Shown piece by piece: positions 16,084 through 24,727 of a DNA stretch of 26,710 nucleotides. Positions within the stretch are counted from its first letter, which is position 1. Each line of letters begins with the position of its first letter. Source of the stretch: Oscillospiraceae bacterium (GTDB lineage: Bacteria; Bacillota; Clostridia; Oscillospirales; Acutalibacteraceae). Made by a program: the position numbers and the translations under genes. The notes under the pieces were generated by a model. That model did no database searches. It saw only the letters and a program-made list of their open reading frames with translations, and was not told where the DNA came from. The stretch spans positions 1-26,710 of the forward strand of contig CACXFE010000019.1 of the NCBI GenBank assembly GCA_902766855.1, written 5' to 3'.

Positions 16084-16121
16084 CACGGCGGTTTTGATTT
16101 TATTTTTTAGGAGATGGTTTT

Positions 16122-17135
16122 GTGGACGACAGTCCGGCAGGGAGTATACTGCTCTTTGTGATTTTGATTTTTTGCAGTGCGTATTTTTCGGGAACCGAAA
16201 TTTCATTGGCTTCGGTCAATCGGATCCATATGATGAGCCGCGCCTCCAAGGGAAACCGCGGGGCCAAGCGGGTGCTTTATTTGTTGGATCATTTTGATGA
16301 GGCGCTTTCGGTTTTGCTGATCGGGAACAATGTGGTCAACATCGGGTGTGCTACGCTCTCGGCGGTGTTGGCGGCGCAGATATGGGGAAATTTTGCGATA
16401 TCTTTCTCCACGGTGATCACCACGGCGGTGATTTTCCTGTTTGGGGAAATGCTGCCGAAATGCTTTGCAAAATCCTGTAATGAGGAATTTGCGGAAAAGG
16501 CTTCGGGGATCCTGGTGGTTTTGATGAAGATACTCAAACCGTTGTCCTTTTTCTTCACGGCGCTTTCCTCCCTGGTGTCCCGCCCGTTTCGGAAACACAC
16601 GGAAAATCAGGTCACGATGACGGAAGATGAATTGCAGGACATCGTGGAAAACATCTCGGAAGAAACCGGATTTGATAAAGACACCGGGAAACTGGTGCAA
16701 TCCGCTATGCGTTTTTCCAATTCCTCGGCGCTGGATGTGATGGTGCCGTGGAGCGAGGTGCAAACCATCCCGATGAGTTTGAAAAAACCGCAGATATTGG
16801 AAATTGTAAAAGAGACCGTGCATTCCCGCATCCCCGTGATCGATCGGAGCGGGGCGGTCAAAGGAATTTTACAGATCCGCAAATTTTTAAAAGCCTATTC
16901 CAAATACGGGCCCAATTTTATTTTGGCGAGCGTATTGGATTACCCTTATTATGTGCGGGCTGATCGCCCGATCGACGAACTGCTTACCGAAATGAGCAAC
17001 CATCGCCGCAACCTGGCGATTGTGCGATCGGAGCAGGGGGAGATTCTCGGAATCCTGACCGTGGAGGATATTTTAGAGGAATTGGTGGGCGAGATTTACG
17101 ACGAAGACGACGAGGCAGGTGACCCGCATGAGTAA
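16122..17135 (+). CDS. CNNM/CorC-type transporter, short form lacking the C-terminal domain
   Basis: A 337-residue membrane protein. Residues 5–170 are the DUF21/CNNM membrane domain with SGTEISLASVNRIHMMSRA, IGNNVVNIG and FLFGEMLPKCFAKS, the Mg-binding helices in characterised relatives. Residues 200–325 are a CBS pair (SRIPVIDRSGAVKGIL; LAIVRSEQGEILGILTVEDILEELVGEI). The usual C-terminal CorC_HlyC domain is absent. Members export or regulate Mg2+ and are often called hemolysins. The GTG start follows AGGAG at 8 nt. It overlaps its full-length paralogue by 8 nt. Confidence 0.88.
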   Translation: MDDSPAGSILLFVILIFCSAYFSGTEISLASVNRIHMMSRASKGNRGAKRVLYLLDHFDEALSVLLIGNNVVNIGCATLSAVLAAQIWGNFAISFSTVITTAVIFLFGEMLPKCFAKSCNEEFAEKASGILVVLMKILKPLSFFFTALSSLVSRPFRKHTENQVTMTEDELQDIVENISEETGFDKDTGKLVQSAMRFSNSSALDVMVPWSEVQTIPMSLKKPQILEIVKETVHSRIPVIDRSGAVKGILQIRKFLKAYSKYGPNFILASVLDYPYYVRADRPIDELLTEMSNHRRNLAIVRSEQGEILGILTVEDILEELVGEIYDEDDEAGDPHE

Positions 17136-18402
17136 CACCGGCAGTTGTTTCGTGATCGCGCTCCTGATTGTATTGACCGCCTTTTTCGCCGGCACGGAAA
17201 CGGCGTTTGCCTCGGTCAATCCGGCGCGCCTCAAAGCGCGTTATGAAAAGGGAAAATCCCTTGCAGCCTTTTTGGCGATCAAAATTGTAGACCGATATGA
17301 GAAAATGTTGGGCGCGGTGCTGATTTGCAACAATCTTGCCAACATCGCCGCTTCCTCGATCGCCACGCTTTTGGTGATCCGCCTGATGGGGGAAAGGTAC
17401 GCCTGGGTTTCCACCCTGGTGATGACGCTGCTTGTGATCACCTTCGGGGAAGTGATCCCCAAAGTACTGGCCAAGCAACTGCCGGAAGGGTATTGCCTGG
17501 CGGTTTCGGTGCCGGTATACATTTTGTCGATCCTTCTTATCCCGGTTACCTTTTTGTTCACTTCGCTGATCAATCTGATTTCCCGATTGTGGGAATCCAA
17601 AACCGCGAATCCGGAAGCCATTTCGGAAGATGATTTGGAAAACATCATCGACATTGTGGAAGACGAAGGCGTGCTGGATGAAGAGCAGTGCGATCTTCTG
17701 CAAAACGCATTGGATTTCGATACCGTTCTGGCCTATGAAATCATCACGCCGCGGGTGGATATGGACGCGCTGGACATCCGCGATCCCTATGAGATCAATG
17801 TGGAAAAAATCGCGGAAACGAGTTATTCGCGCATCCCGGTGTATGAGGATACGCCCGATAATATCATCGGGGTATTGCATCTCAACCATTTCTATAAAGA
17901 ATATGTGGATGGGGGGCGGGTCAATATCCGCGCCCTGCTGCGCCCGGCCACCTATGTGCATAAAACCATGCCGCTTCCCGATGTGCTGGAAAAAATGAAG
18001 GAAACCAAATCCCATTTGGTGATCGTGCTGGATGAATACGGCGGCACCATGGGGATCCTGACTATGGAAGATGTGCTGGAACAGTTGGTCGGTGAGATTT
18101 TCGATGAGAGCGACGAGATCGAGCGGGAGTTTGTTTGCCTGGACGATACGCATTTCGAGGCGGACGGCGATATGCGCCTGTATGATTTCTTCGATGAGTT
18201 TGAGATTGATATTGACGAGGATGAGGAGTTCGAAAACGATAATTCCACCGTGGGCGGCTGGACGGTCACCATGTTGGAAGGCGAGGCCAAAGAAGGGGAT
18301 CAATTCCGGTTTGAAAATCTGTTGATCACCGTCAAAGCAGCCGAAGAACACCGTGTTGAGCGCATTTTAGTGGAAGAACTGGAAGAAGAATCCGAAGAAT
18401 AA
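17128..18402 (+). CDS. CNNM/CorC-type transporter, full length
   Basis: A 424-residue paralogue of the preceding gene. Domains: DUF21 membrane part (AGTETAFASVNPARLKA; ICNNLANIAASS; TFGEVIPKVLAKQLP), a CBS pair (SRIPVYEDTPDNIIGVLHL; HLVIVLDEYGGTMGILTMED), and the CorC_HlyC domain from about residue 340, rich in acidic residues. Likely a Mg2+/divalent cation efflux or homeostasis protein. Start: ATG 17128 follows AGGTGA at 5 nt, overlapping the upstream stop; a GTG nine bases earlier overlaps the ribosome site. The pair may form a heterodimer, which is inference. Confidence 0.92.
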   Translation: MSNTGSCFVIALLIVLTAFFAGTETAFASVNPARLKARYEKGKSLAAFLAIKIVDRYEKMLGAVLICNNLANIAASSIATLLVIRLMGERYAWVSTLVMTLLVITFGEVIPKVLAKQLPEGYCLAVSVPVYILSILLIPVTFLFTSLINLISRLWESKTANPEAISEDDLENIIDIVEDEGVLDEEQCDLLQNALDFDTVLAYEIITPRVDMDALDIRDPYEINVEKIAETSYSRIPVYEDTPDNIIGVLHLNHFYKEYVDGGRVNIRALLRPATYVHKTMPLPDVLEKMKETKSHLVIVLDEYGGTMGILTMEDVLEQLVGEIFDESDEIEREFVCLDDTHFEADGDMRLYDFFDEFEIDIDEDEEFENDNSTVGGWTVTMLEGEAKEGDQFRFENLLITVKAAEEHRVERILVEELEEESEE

Positions 18403-18407
18403 AGAAC

Positions 18408-18511
18408 ACCTGCGACGGAAAAACAAAACTGCGCCGAAAACGGCGCAAAGTTGTTGATTCTGGTTTTTCGACAGGCTGGCCTGCGGCGGGTAAAACTGTC
18501 GCAGGTTTTTT
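18408..18511 (+). terminator. Structured terminator RNA after the CNNM operon
   Basis: Outer 9-bp stem 18408–18416/18498–18506, followed by six T (18506–18511). Inside are a 7-bp stem 18418–18424/18463–18469 capped by a GC hairpin (18431–18436/18441–18446, GCGCCG-AAAA-CGGCGC), and the self-complementary CAGGCTGGCCTG (18472–18483). Alternatives for the 3' arm are 18480–18485/18500–18505 and 18469–18474/18496–18501. The termination role is likely; extra function is unknown. Confidence 0.7.
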
Positions 18512-18568
18512 ATAGGCGGGAAAGTGTGAAAAAATTTGCAATGGCAGGGCGTTTCCCGTAAAGTTTTC

Positions 18569-18597
18569 TTGACAAATACCGGTTGCCTGTGTATAAT
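18569..18597 (+). promoter_or_regulatory. Consensus promoter of the citrate operon
   Basis: TTGACA (18569–18574), 17 nt, TATAAT (18592–18597): perfect sigma-A hexamers and spacing. Initiation near 18604 gives a leader of about 29 nt. Confidence 0.93.
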
Positions 18598-18605
18598 TGT
18601 ATACA
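18590..18605. promoter_or_regulatory. Candidate GntR operator
   Basis: TGTATA-ATTG-TATACA is a perfect 6+4+6 inverted repeat containing the smaller palindrome TGTATACA. It covers the -10 box and start site, an ideal place for repression by the operon-encoded GntR protein, whose family favours dyads with GT…AC cores. The link is inferred. Confidence 0.5.
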
Positions 18606-18632
18606 TCAATACAAAAGTCCGGGGTGACAGGT

Positions 18633-20021
18633 ATGCTTGAAATATCAGAAAAGACCAATTTGCTTGAAATGGATACCTATAAGTATTCCCTTCAAGATGT
18701 GGCGGAGCCGAATCTTTATCGGGATTTTTACAGTTATTCCGATGTGCCGCGCGTGGCGTTCAACCACCGCCGTGTTCCGATGGGGATGCCCAAAGATATT
18801 TGGATTACCGATACTTCTTTACGGGACGGGCAGCAATCGGTTGAGCCGTATACCGTGGATCAGATCGTAAAACTGTATCAACTGATGTCCAAATTAGGCG
18901 GCCCTTACGGGATCATTCGCCAAACCGAGTTTTTTGTTTACAGTAAGAAAGACCGGGAGGCGATCGCCCGCTGCCAGGAACTCGGGCTGAAATTCCCGGA
19001 AATCACCACTTGGATCCGTGCCAAAAAAGAGGACTTCCGCTTGGTGCGGGATCTCGGCATCCGGGAAACGGGAATTTTGGTATCGTGCAGTGATTATCAT
19101 ATTTTCAAAAAACTGAAAAAAACCCGTCGGGAAGCAATGAACGATTATCTTGCCACGGTGGCGGAAGCCTTTGAAGCGGGCGTGATGCCCCGCTGCCATT
19201 TGGAAGACATTACCCGGGCGGATTTTTACGGGTTTGTTGTGCCGTTTGTCAATGAACTGATGAAAATGTCGAAAGACGCGGGCATCCCGGTGCGCATCCG
19301 CGCTTGCGACACCATGGGCTACGGTGTGCCTTACCCGGAGGTGGCACTGCCGCGCAGTGTTCCCGGAATTATTTACGGTTTACAGCAATATTCCGATGTG
19401 CCGAGTGAGATGCTGGAATGGCACGGGCATAATGATTTTTATAAGGCGGTCGCCAATGCTTCCACGGCGTGGCTTTACGGGGCTTCGGCGGTGAACTGCT
19501 CCCTGCTTGGCATCGGGGAACGCACCGGCAATGTGCCGCTGGAAGCCATGATCATGGAGTATGCTTCGCTTCGCGGCTCTTTGGATGGAATGGAACCCGC
19601 GGTTATCACCGAGATCGCGGAGTATTTTCAATCCGAAATGGGATATAAAATCCCGCCGATGACGCCCTTTGTCGGGAAAAACTTCAATGTTACCCGCGCC
19701 GGCATCCATGCCGACGGGTTATTGAAAGATGAGGAAATCTACAACATTTTTGATACCGAAAAAATTCTGAATCGCCCCGCCGCGGTTTCGATCAGCAACA
19801 CCAGCGGGCTAGCGGGTATTGCTTATTGGATCAATCACAATTATCGCCTGCCGGAAGAGAGGCAGATCGACAAGAAAGATCCGCTGGTTTTGACGCTGAA
19901 AGGGTGGATCGATTCGGAATACGAGCAAGGAAGGCAGACCGCGATCTCCAACAGCGAGTTGGAGAAAAAGATCGCGGAGTTCGCTCCCGGCAGGTTTGAA
20001 CAAGGAGGGTATACCGCATGA
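18633..20021 (+). CDS. Re-citrate synthase (HMGL/isopropylmalate-synthase family)
   Basis: A 462-residue acyltransferase of the DRE-TIM family. It has DTSLRDGQQS (60–69, divalent-metal Asp and catalytic Arg), RQTEFFVYSKKDREA, RCHLEDITRADFYG, CDTMGYGVPYP, HGHND (264–268, metal His pair) and LGIGERTGN (292–300). The signatures resemble the Clostridium kluyveri-type Re-citrate synthase (acetyl-CoA + oxaloacetate to citrate), not LeuA or typical homocitrate synthase. It heads an operon with aconitase and isocitrate dehydrogenase, which strongly supports that activity. ATG 18633 lies 5 nt after GGGGTGA. Automated annotation often calls such proteins 2-isopropylmalate or homocitrate synthase; those remain the alternatives. 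Confidence 0.75.
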   Translation: MLEISEKTNLLEMDTYKYSLQDVAEPNLYRDFYSYSDVPRVAFNHRRVPMGMPKDIWITDTSLRDGQQSVEPYTVDQIVKLYQLMSKLGGPYGIIRQTEFFVYSKKDREAIARCQELGLKFPEITTWIRAKKEDFRLVRDLGIRETGILVSCSDYHIFKKLKKTRREAMNDYLATVAEAFEAGVMPRCHLEDITRADFYGFVVPFVNELMKMSKDAGIPVRIRACDTMGYGVPYPEVALPRSVPGIIYGLQQYSDVPSEMLEWHGHNDFYKAVANASTAWLYGASAVNCSLLGIGERTGNVPLEAMIMEYASLRGSLDGMEPAVITEIAEYFQSEMGYKIPPMTPFVGKNFNVTRAGIHADGLLKDEEIYNIFDTEKILNRPAAVSISNTSGLAGIAYWINHNYRLPEERQIDKKDPLVLTLKGWIDSEYEQGRQTAISNSELEKKIAEFAPGRFEQGGYTA

Positions 20022-20662
20022 TAGAACATAAGACCGTTTCATTGGCGGATCAGGTTTTTGAACATTTGGAAAGGGATATTCTGACCGGGAAGTATCAGCG
20101 CGGCGAGATCCTGACCGAAAGCAAATTGAGCGCGGAACTGGGCGTCAGCCGTACCCCGATCAGAGAGGCACTTCGCCGGCTCGATCAGGAGCATATCATC
20201 GAAGAAACCCCGAAAGGTTCGGTTGTGGTGGGGATCAACGAAAAAGATCTGGCGGATATTTTCATGATCCGAAAAAGTCTGGAATGTTTAGCGGCTTCGC
20301 TCGCGGCGAAAAACCGCACGGAAGAGCAGATCGGAGAGTTGCGCGAGGCGCTGGAATTTCAAGAATTCTATCTGCATAAGAACGACGCCGAACAAATCAA
20401 GCAGCAAGACGGGCGCTTTCATACCGTTTTGTATAAACTGAGCGGGAGCAACACATTTTATGATATTTTGGTGCCGCTTCATAAGAAAATTCAAAAATAC
20501 CGCCGTGCCTCGGTGGAAAGTACCAGCCGGGCGGAGGCGTCGGTTGCGGAGCACCGCGAAATTTTTGAAGCGATTGAAGCGGGAAATGCGGATAAAGCGG
20601 CGATCGCCGCTTCCAAGCATGTGGAAAACGCGTATCGCCATATTATCGGAAAGGATCTTTGA
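20018..20662 (+). CDS. GntR-family (FCD/FadR type) transcriptional regulator
   Basis: A 214-residue repressor/activator. N-terminal winged helix (1–75) with GEILTESKLSAELGVSRTP then IREALRRLDQEHII; C-terminal all-helical FCD domain with RKSLECLAASLAA and probable metal/ligand residues in QDGRFH, EHREIF and KHVENAY. Such domains bind small carboxylates. It starts in an ATGA overlap with the Re-citrate synthase stop. Sitting inside the citrate operon, it most likely senses citrate or a related acid and regulates the operon through the dyad at its promoter. Confidence 0.92.
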   Translation: MIEHKTVSLADQVFEHLERDILTGKYQRGEILTESKLSAELGVSRTPIREALRRLDQEHIIEETPKGSVVVGINEKDLADIFMIRKSLECLAASLAAKNRTEEQIGELREALEFQEFYLHKNDAEQIKQQDGRFHTVLYKLSGSNTFYDILVPLHKKIQKYRRASVESTSRAEASVAEHREIFEAIEAGNADKAAIAASKHVENAYRHIIGKDL

Positions 20663-20664
20663 AC

Positions 20665-22593
20665 ATGGGATTAACGATTGCACAAAAAATTATTCAGGCG
20701 CATATGCTCTCCGGCGAAATGACCGTGGGAAGCGAAGTGGCGCTGAAAATCGATCAGACTTTAACACAGGACGCTACCGGCACCATGGCCTATCTGGAAT
20801 TTGAAACCATGGGGCTTGATCGGGTCAAAACCGAGCGGAGCGTGGCGTATATCGATCATAATACCTTGCAATCCGGCTTTGAAAACGCCGATGATCACCG
20901 TTATATCCAATCGGTGGCGAAAAAGCACGGCATTTGGTTTTCCCGCCCGGGCAACGGCATCTGCCATCAAGTGCATTTAGAGCGATTCGGCAAACCGGGG
21001 AAAACCCTGATCGGATCGGACAGCCATACCCCGACAGGCGGCGGTATCGGGATGCTTGCCATGGGAGCGGGCGGTCTTGATGTGGCGGTGGCCATGGGGG
21101 GCGGCGCGTATTATATCACCTATCCCAAAATGTATAAGGTAAATTTGACCGGGCGCTTGCAGCCTTTTGTTACTGCGAAGGACATCAGTTTGGAAATTTT
21201 GCGGATCCTGTCGGTCAAAGGCGGCGTGGGCGCCATTATTGAATGGGGCGGCGAAGGGATCGCCTCTCTGTCGGTGCCTGAACGCGCCACGATCACCAAT
21301 ATGGGCACGGAACTGGGGGCTACTACTTCTATCTTCCCGTCCGACGCGGTAACCAAAGCCTTTTTGGAAGCCGAAGGCAGGGGGGAAGATTATGTGGAAC
21401 TTTCCAGTGATCCCGACGCGGTATATGATCGGGTGATCGACATTGATTTGTCGCAATTAAAGCCGCTGATTGCTTGCCCGCATAGCCCGGATCAGGTGGT
21501 AACGGTTGAATCTCTGAAAGGAACGAAAGTGGATCAGGTTTGTATCGGTTCCTGCACCAACTCTTCGCTTTTGGATATGTTGAAAGTGGCGGCTCTCCTT
21601 AAAGGGAAAACCATTTCTCCCTCGGTCAGCCTTTCCATTTCTCCCGGCTCCAAACAGGTATTGACCATGTTGGCGGATTGCGGCGCATTGAGCGATATTC
21701 TGTCCAGCGGCGCACGGGTTCTGGAATGTGCCTGCGGGCCTTGCATCGGGATGGGCTTTTCGCCGAATTCCGGGGGGGTATCTCTGCGCACCTTTAACCG
21801 GAACTTTATCGGCCGCAGCGGCACGGCGGACGCCAAGGTTTATTTGGTTTCGCCCGAGACGGCCGTTGCCGCGGCGTTGACCGGGGAAATCACCGATCCG
21901 CGCTTGTTGGGGGAGGCACCCGAAGTTGCCATGCCCGCGTCTTTCAAAATTGATGACAGCGCGGTGATCCCGCCGGCTTCCGCGGAAGAAGCCGCCGGCC
22001 TTGAAGTCCTGCGCGGGCCGAATATCAAACCGTTCCCGGAGGCGGTGCCGCAGGAAGATACGCTTTGTGCGGAAATCTCCCTGAAAGTGGGCGACAATAT
22101 CACAACCGACCATATCATGCCGGCAGGAGCAAAAATTTTGCCCTACCGCTCCAATATTCCGCATTTGTCGCAGTTCTGTTTTGCCGTGTGTGATGAAACC
22201 TTCCCCGAGCGGGCGAAGAAACTCGGAAAAAGCGTGATCGTGGGCGGCAGCAACTACGGGCAGGGCTCTTCCAGAGAGCATGCGGCATTGGTACCGATGT
22301 ATCTCGGGGTGCGCGCGGTGATCGCCAAAAGTTTCGCCCGCATCCACATTGCAAATCTGATCAACGCGGGAATCCTGCCGCTCACTTTTGAAAACCCGGA
22401 AGACTACGAAAAACTCAACCGCGGCGATCAACTGGTATTGTCAGATTTATTCGCGGGAATGGATCGCGGCACGGTACTCTTGCAAGATCAGACAACCGGT
22501 GAGCAAATCCCACTTTGCTGTTCCTTTACCGAGCGGCAAAAGGCTATCTTAAAAGCAGGCGGTCTGCTTCAATATACCAAGGAGGGCAAATAA
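20665..22593 (+). CDS. Aconitate hydratase
   Basis: A 642-residue [4Fe-4S] enzyme converting citrate to isocitrate, in the compact ~640-residue bacterial form related to Aquifex-type aconitase and LeuC/LeuD-like proteins. Cluster ligands: Cys297 in CIGSCTNSS and Cys357/Cys360 in CACGPCIGMG. Other motifs: GSDSHTPTGGGIGMLAMGAG, DNITTDHIMPAG, and the swivel-domain substrate loop GGSNYGQGSSREHAAL. Start: ATG 20665 follows AAGGA at 9 nt; an upstream in-frame TTG at 20659 overlaps the GntR stop. It ends one base before the next gene. Confidence 0.93.
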   Translation: MGLTIAQKIIQAHMLSGEMTVGSEVALKIDQTLTQDATGTMAYLEFETMGLDRVKTERSVAYIDHNTLQSGFENADDHRYIQSVAKKHGIWFSRPGNGICHQVHLERFGKPGKTLIGSDSHTPTGGGIGMLAMGAGGLDVAVAMGGGAYYITYPKMYKVNLTGRLQPFVTAKDISLEILRILSVKGGVGAIIEWGGEGIASLSVPERATITNMGTELGATTSIFPSDAVTKAFLEAEGRGEDYVELSSDPDAVYDRVIDIDLSQLKPLIACPHSPDQVVTVESLKGTKVDQVCIGSCTNSSLLDMLKVAALLKGKTISPSVSLSISPGSKQVLTMLADCGALSDILSSGARVLECACGPCIGMGFSPNSGGVSLRTFNRNFIGRSGTADAKVYLVSPETAVAAALTGEITDPRLLGEAPEVAMPASFKIDDSAVIPPASAEEAAGLEVLRGPNIKPFPEAVPQEDTLCAEISLKVGDNITTDHIMPAGAKILPYRSNIPHLSQFCFAVCDETFPERAKKLGKSVIVGGSNYGQGSSREHAALVPMYLGVRAVIAKSFARIHIANLINAGILPLTFENPEDYEKLNRGDQLVLSDLFAGMDRGTVLLQDQTTGEQIPLCCSFTERQKAILKAGGLLQYTKEGK

Positions 22594-22594
22594 A

Positions 22595-23746
22595 ATGCAA
22601 CAGTATGTCAACGAGGCGGTCGAGCAGTTTCGCTCGATTTTAGAAGAACAAATTGCACGCCAGCACAAAATGGAACAGGATCATCGCTATACTGATTATG
22701 CGAAACTGGATAAGATCATCATCGGCATCTGCGGAGGCGACGGGATCGGGCCGATCATTTCAGCGGAAAGCGAACGGCTTTTACAATTCCTGTTAAAAGA
22801 GGAAATCGCCGCCGGCAAGATCGAATTACGCACGATCGAAGGGCTGACCATTGAAAACCGCATTGCGCATCAAAAAGCAATCCCGGATGATGTACTGGCG
22901 GAAATCAAGGCCTGCCATGTGATTTTGAAAGCCCCCACCACCACCTTAAAAGGCGGCACGCTGGAAAGCGCGAATGTCGCCATGCGGCGGGAACTGGATC
23001 TGTACGCGAATGTTCGCCCGGTTTCGGTGCCGGAACTCGGGATCGATTGGACATTCTTCCGCGAAAATACCGAAGGGGAATATGTACTCGGCAGCCGCGG
23101 GGTGGAAATTCCCGATACCTTGGCGTTTGATTTTAAGGTTACCACCAACGCCGGCACCAAAAGGATCGCGCGCGCGGCGTTTGAATATGCCAAAAAGAAC
23201 GGAAAAACCAATGTGGCGATCGTCACCAAGGCCAATATCATGAAAAAGACAGACGGGAAGTTCTCCGAACTTTGCCACGAAATCGCCAAAGAGTACCCCG
23301 GCATCGAGGCGGAGGATTGGTATATTGATATCATGACTGCCAATCTCGTCAATGAGCGCACACGCAGCCGCTTCCAGGTGTTTGTTCTGCCAAACCTGTA
23401 CGGCGATATTATTACCGATGAAGCGGCACAGATTCAAGGCGGCGTAGGCACGGCGGGCAGTGCCAATATCGGGGATGTATACGCTATGTTTGAGGCGATC
23501 CACGGTTCCGCCCCGCGGATGATCGAAACCGGGCGCGGCCAATTCGCTAATCCGACCAGTATGTTTAAAGCAACGGAAATGATGCTTCGCCACATCGGAT
23601 TTGCCGAAAAAGCCGACTTGCTTGATAAGGCGCTTCGCATTTGCACCGATACCGAGAAAAAACTGGTGATCACCGGCCACGATGACGGCGCCACCTGCTC
23701 CGAGTTCGGTGATTATCTGATGCAGACGATCGCCGGCATTTCCTGA
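22595..23746 (+). CDS. Isocitrate dehydrogenase (beta-decarboxylating family)
   Basis: A 383-residue dehydrogenase producing 2-oxoglutarate. Core: IGICGGDGIGP (43–53), the substrate loop LESANVAMRRELDLYANVRP with the Ser125/Asn127 pair typical of isocitrate rather than isopropylmalate dehydrogenases, TEGEYV, NLYGDIITDEAAQIQGGVG, and EAIHGSAPRM. There is an extra ~38-residue helical N-terminus. NAD versus NADP use cannot be settled by eye. Strong ribosome site AAGGAGG, overlapping the end of the aconitase gene. With the two upstream enzymes it completes acetyl-CoA plus oxaloacetate to 2-oxoglutarate. Confidence 0.9.
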   Translation: MQQYVNEAVEQFRSILEEQIARQHKMEQDHRYTDYAKLDKIIIGICGGDGIGPIISAESERLLQFLLKEEIAAGKIELRTIEGLTIENRIAHQKAIPDDVLAEIKACHVILKAPTTTLKGGTLESANVAMRRELDLYANVRPVSVPELGIDWTFFRENTEGEYVLGSRGVEIPDTLAFDFKVTTNAGTKRIARAAFEYAKKNGKTNVAIVTKANIMKKTDGKFSELCHEIAKEYPGIEAEDWYIDIMTANLVNERTRSRFQVFVLPNLYGDIITDEAAQIQGGVGTAGSANIGDVYAMFEAIHGSAPRMIETGRGQFANPTSMFKATEMMLRHIGFAEKADLLDKALRICTDTEKKLVITGHDDGATCSEFGDYLMQTIAGIS

Positions 23747-23755
23747 TTTCTGATG

Positions 23756-23795
23756 AAAAAAGACCGATTTCCTTTTGTGGAAGTCGGTCTTTTTT
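23756..23795. terminator. Bidirectional terminator between icd and the AEC gene
   Basis: Arms 23756–23772 and 23779–23795 form a 17-bp stem with one G:U and a 6-nt loop. T-runs flank both ends (six T on each strand), so it should end both the citrate operon and the galT operon. Confidence 0.93.
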
Positions 23796-23809
23796 ATGGA
23801 TCAATGAAT

Positions 23810-24727
23810 TTACGCAAGCAGGCGCGCCACGGTGATAAGCAAAGGCATGGAAAGCAGAGAAACCAGTGTGCTTAATGAAATCAGATTCACCGAGCAGGCG
23901 GTATCGTTTTCATATTTTACCGAGAACATGGTGGTGATGGCGGCCGTTGGCGCACTGATCGAAATGACGAGGGAAACCAACATTGTCCCGCGCACTTGCA
24001 AAAGATAGAGAAGCCCGAGCAGGAGAAAGGGAAAGAGAAACATTCGCAAAAAGACTGCCCATAAACAGGGAAGATCTTTGAGCGCCTTCCGTACATCGGA
24101 ATGGGCAAGGTAATGCCCGATCACCAACATCGGCACCGGCGTGTTCAAGGCTGCCATATGCCCGATCGCACTGCTGACGGTTTGCGGCATCGGCAAGGAA
24201 AACAGAAAAATGATCAGCCCAATCGCCAGCCCGATCATTCCCGGGTTGATCACCAGTTTCGGAAGGGAAATCTTGCCCCGTCCGCCGCTCATCAGCATGA
24301 CGCCCCAACTCCATATCAGCAGTTGAAAAATGATGATATAGGCAGAGCCGTATCGCACGCCTTCATCCCCCAAAATGGCTTCTTGCAGCGGTAAAGACAT
24401 AAATCCGCAGTTGGTAAATACGGCGCCGAACCGAAGCACGCGCTCGCGCCTGGAATCGGGCGAGCGAAGCAGAAGAAGGGAAAGCAGGATCATGATGACC
24501 TGCAAAAGCAAACTGAATCCGAAACAAATCAACAGGGTTTTTAAAAGTTCCGTGTTGTAGGGCATCATCAGGGATTTGATGATCACACAGGGGGTGACAA
24601 GATACATCACAATGTCACTGCAACATTTAGAACCTGCCTCGGTCAGCAACCCCGTTTTGGAAGCGGCAAACCCAAGCAGTATCAGGATCATTAAAACGCA
24701 GACTTGCGAAAAAACCGTTATGAACAT
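23810..24727 (-). CDS. AEC-family (auxin efflux carrier type) transporter
   Basis: A 305-residue integral membrane protein with about ten hydrophobic helices. Family signs: an N-terminal helix with ILLGFAASKTGLL, the FTNCGFMSLPL motif (family NxGFxxxPL), and a helix-breaking APTAAITTMFSVKYEND segment late in the protein. Bacterial members move malate, malonate or other organic acids. ATG 24727 overlaps the galT stop by 10 nt; a TTG 18 bases upstream is the alternative start. Coupling to a galactose enzyme is unusual and the substrate is unknown. Confidence 0.87.
   Translation of the reverse strand: MFITVFSQVCVLMILILLGFAASKTGLLTEAGSKCCSDIVMYLVTPCVIIKSLMMPYNTELLKTLLICFGFSLLLQVIMILLSLLLLRSPDSRRERVLRFGAVFTNCGFMSLPLQEAILGDEGVRYGSAYIIIFQLLIWSWGVMLMSGGRGKISLPKLVINPGMIGLAIGLIIFLFSLPMPQTVSSAIGHMAALNTPVPMLVIGHYLAHSDVRKALKDLPCLWAVFLRMFLFPFLLLGLLYLLQVRGTMLVSLVISISAPTAAITTMFSVKYENDTACSVNLISLSTLVSLLSMPLLITVARLLA

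Noticed and set aside
16984..18351. 455-codon open frame on the minus strand
   Set aside because: Lies wholly antisense to the CNNM genes, is rich in His/Gln/Phe as expected from complementing Asp/Glu-rich codons, shows no domain, and has no ribosome site.
18512..18632. Riboswitch or T-box before the Re-citrate synthase gene
   Set aside because: The predicted leader is only about 29 nt, and the structured RNA at 18408–18511 lies upstream of the promoter.
21457..22431. 324-codon minus-strand frame
   Set aside because: Antisense to aconitase; Arg/His-rich shadow without family features.
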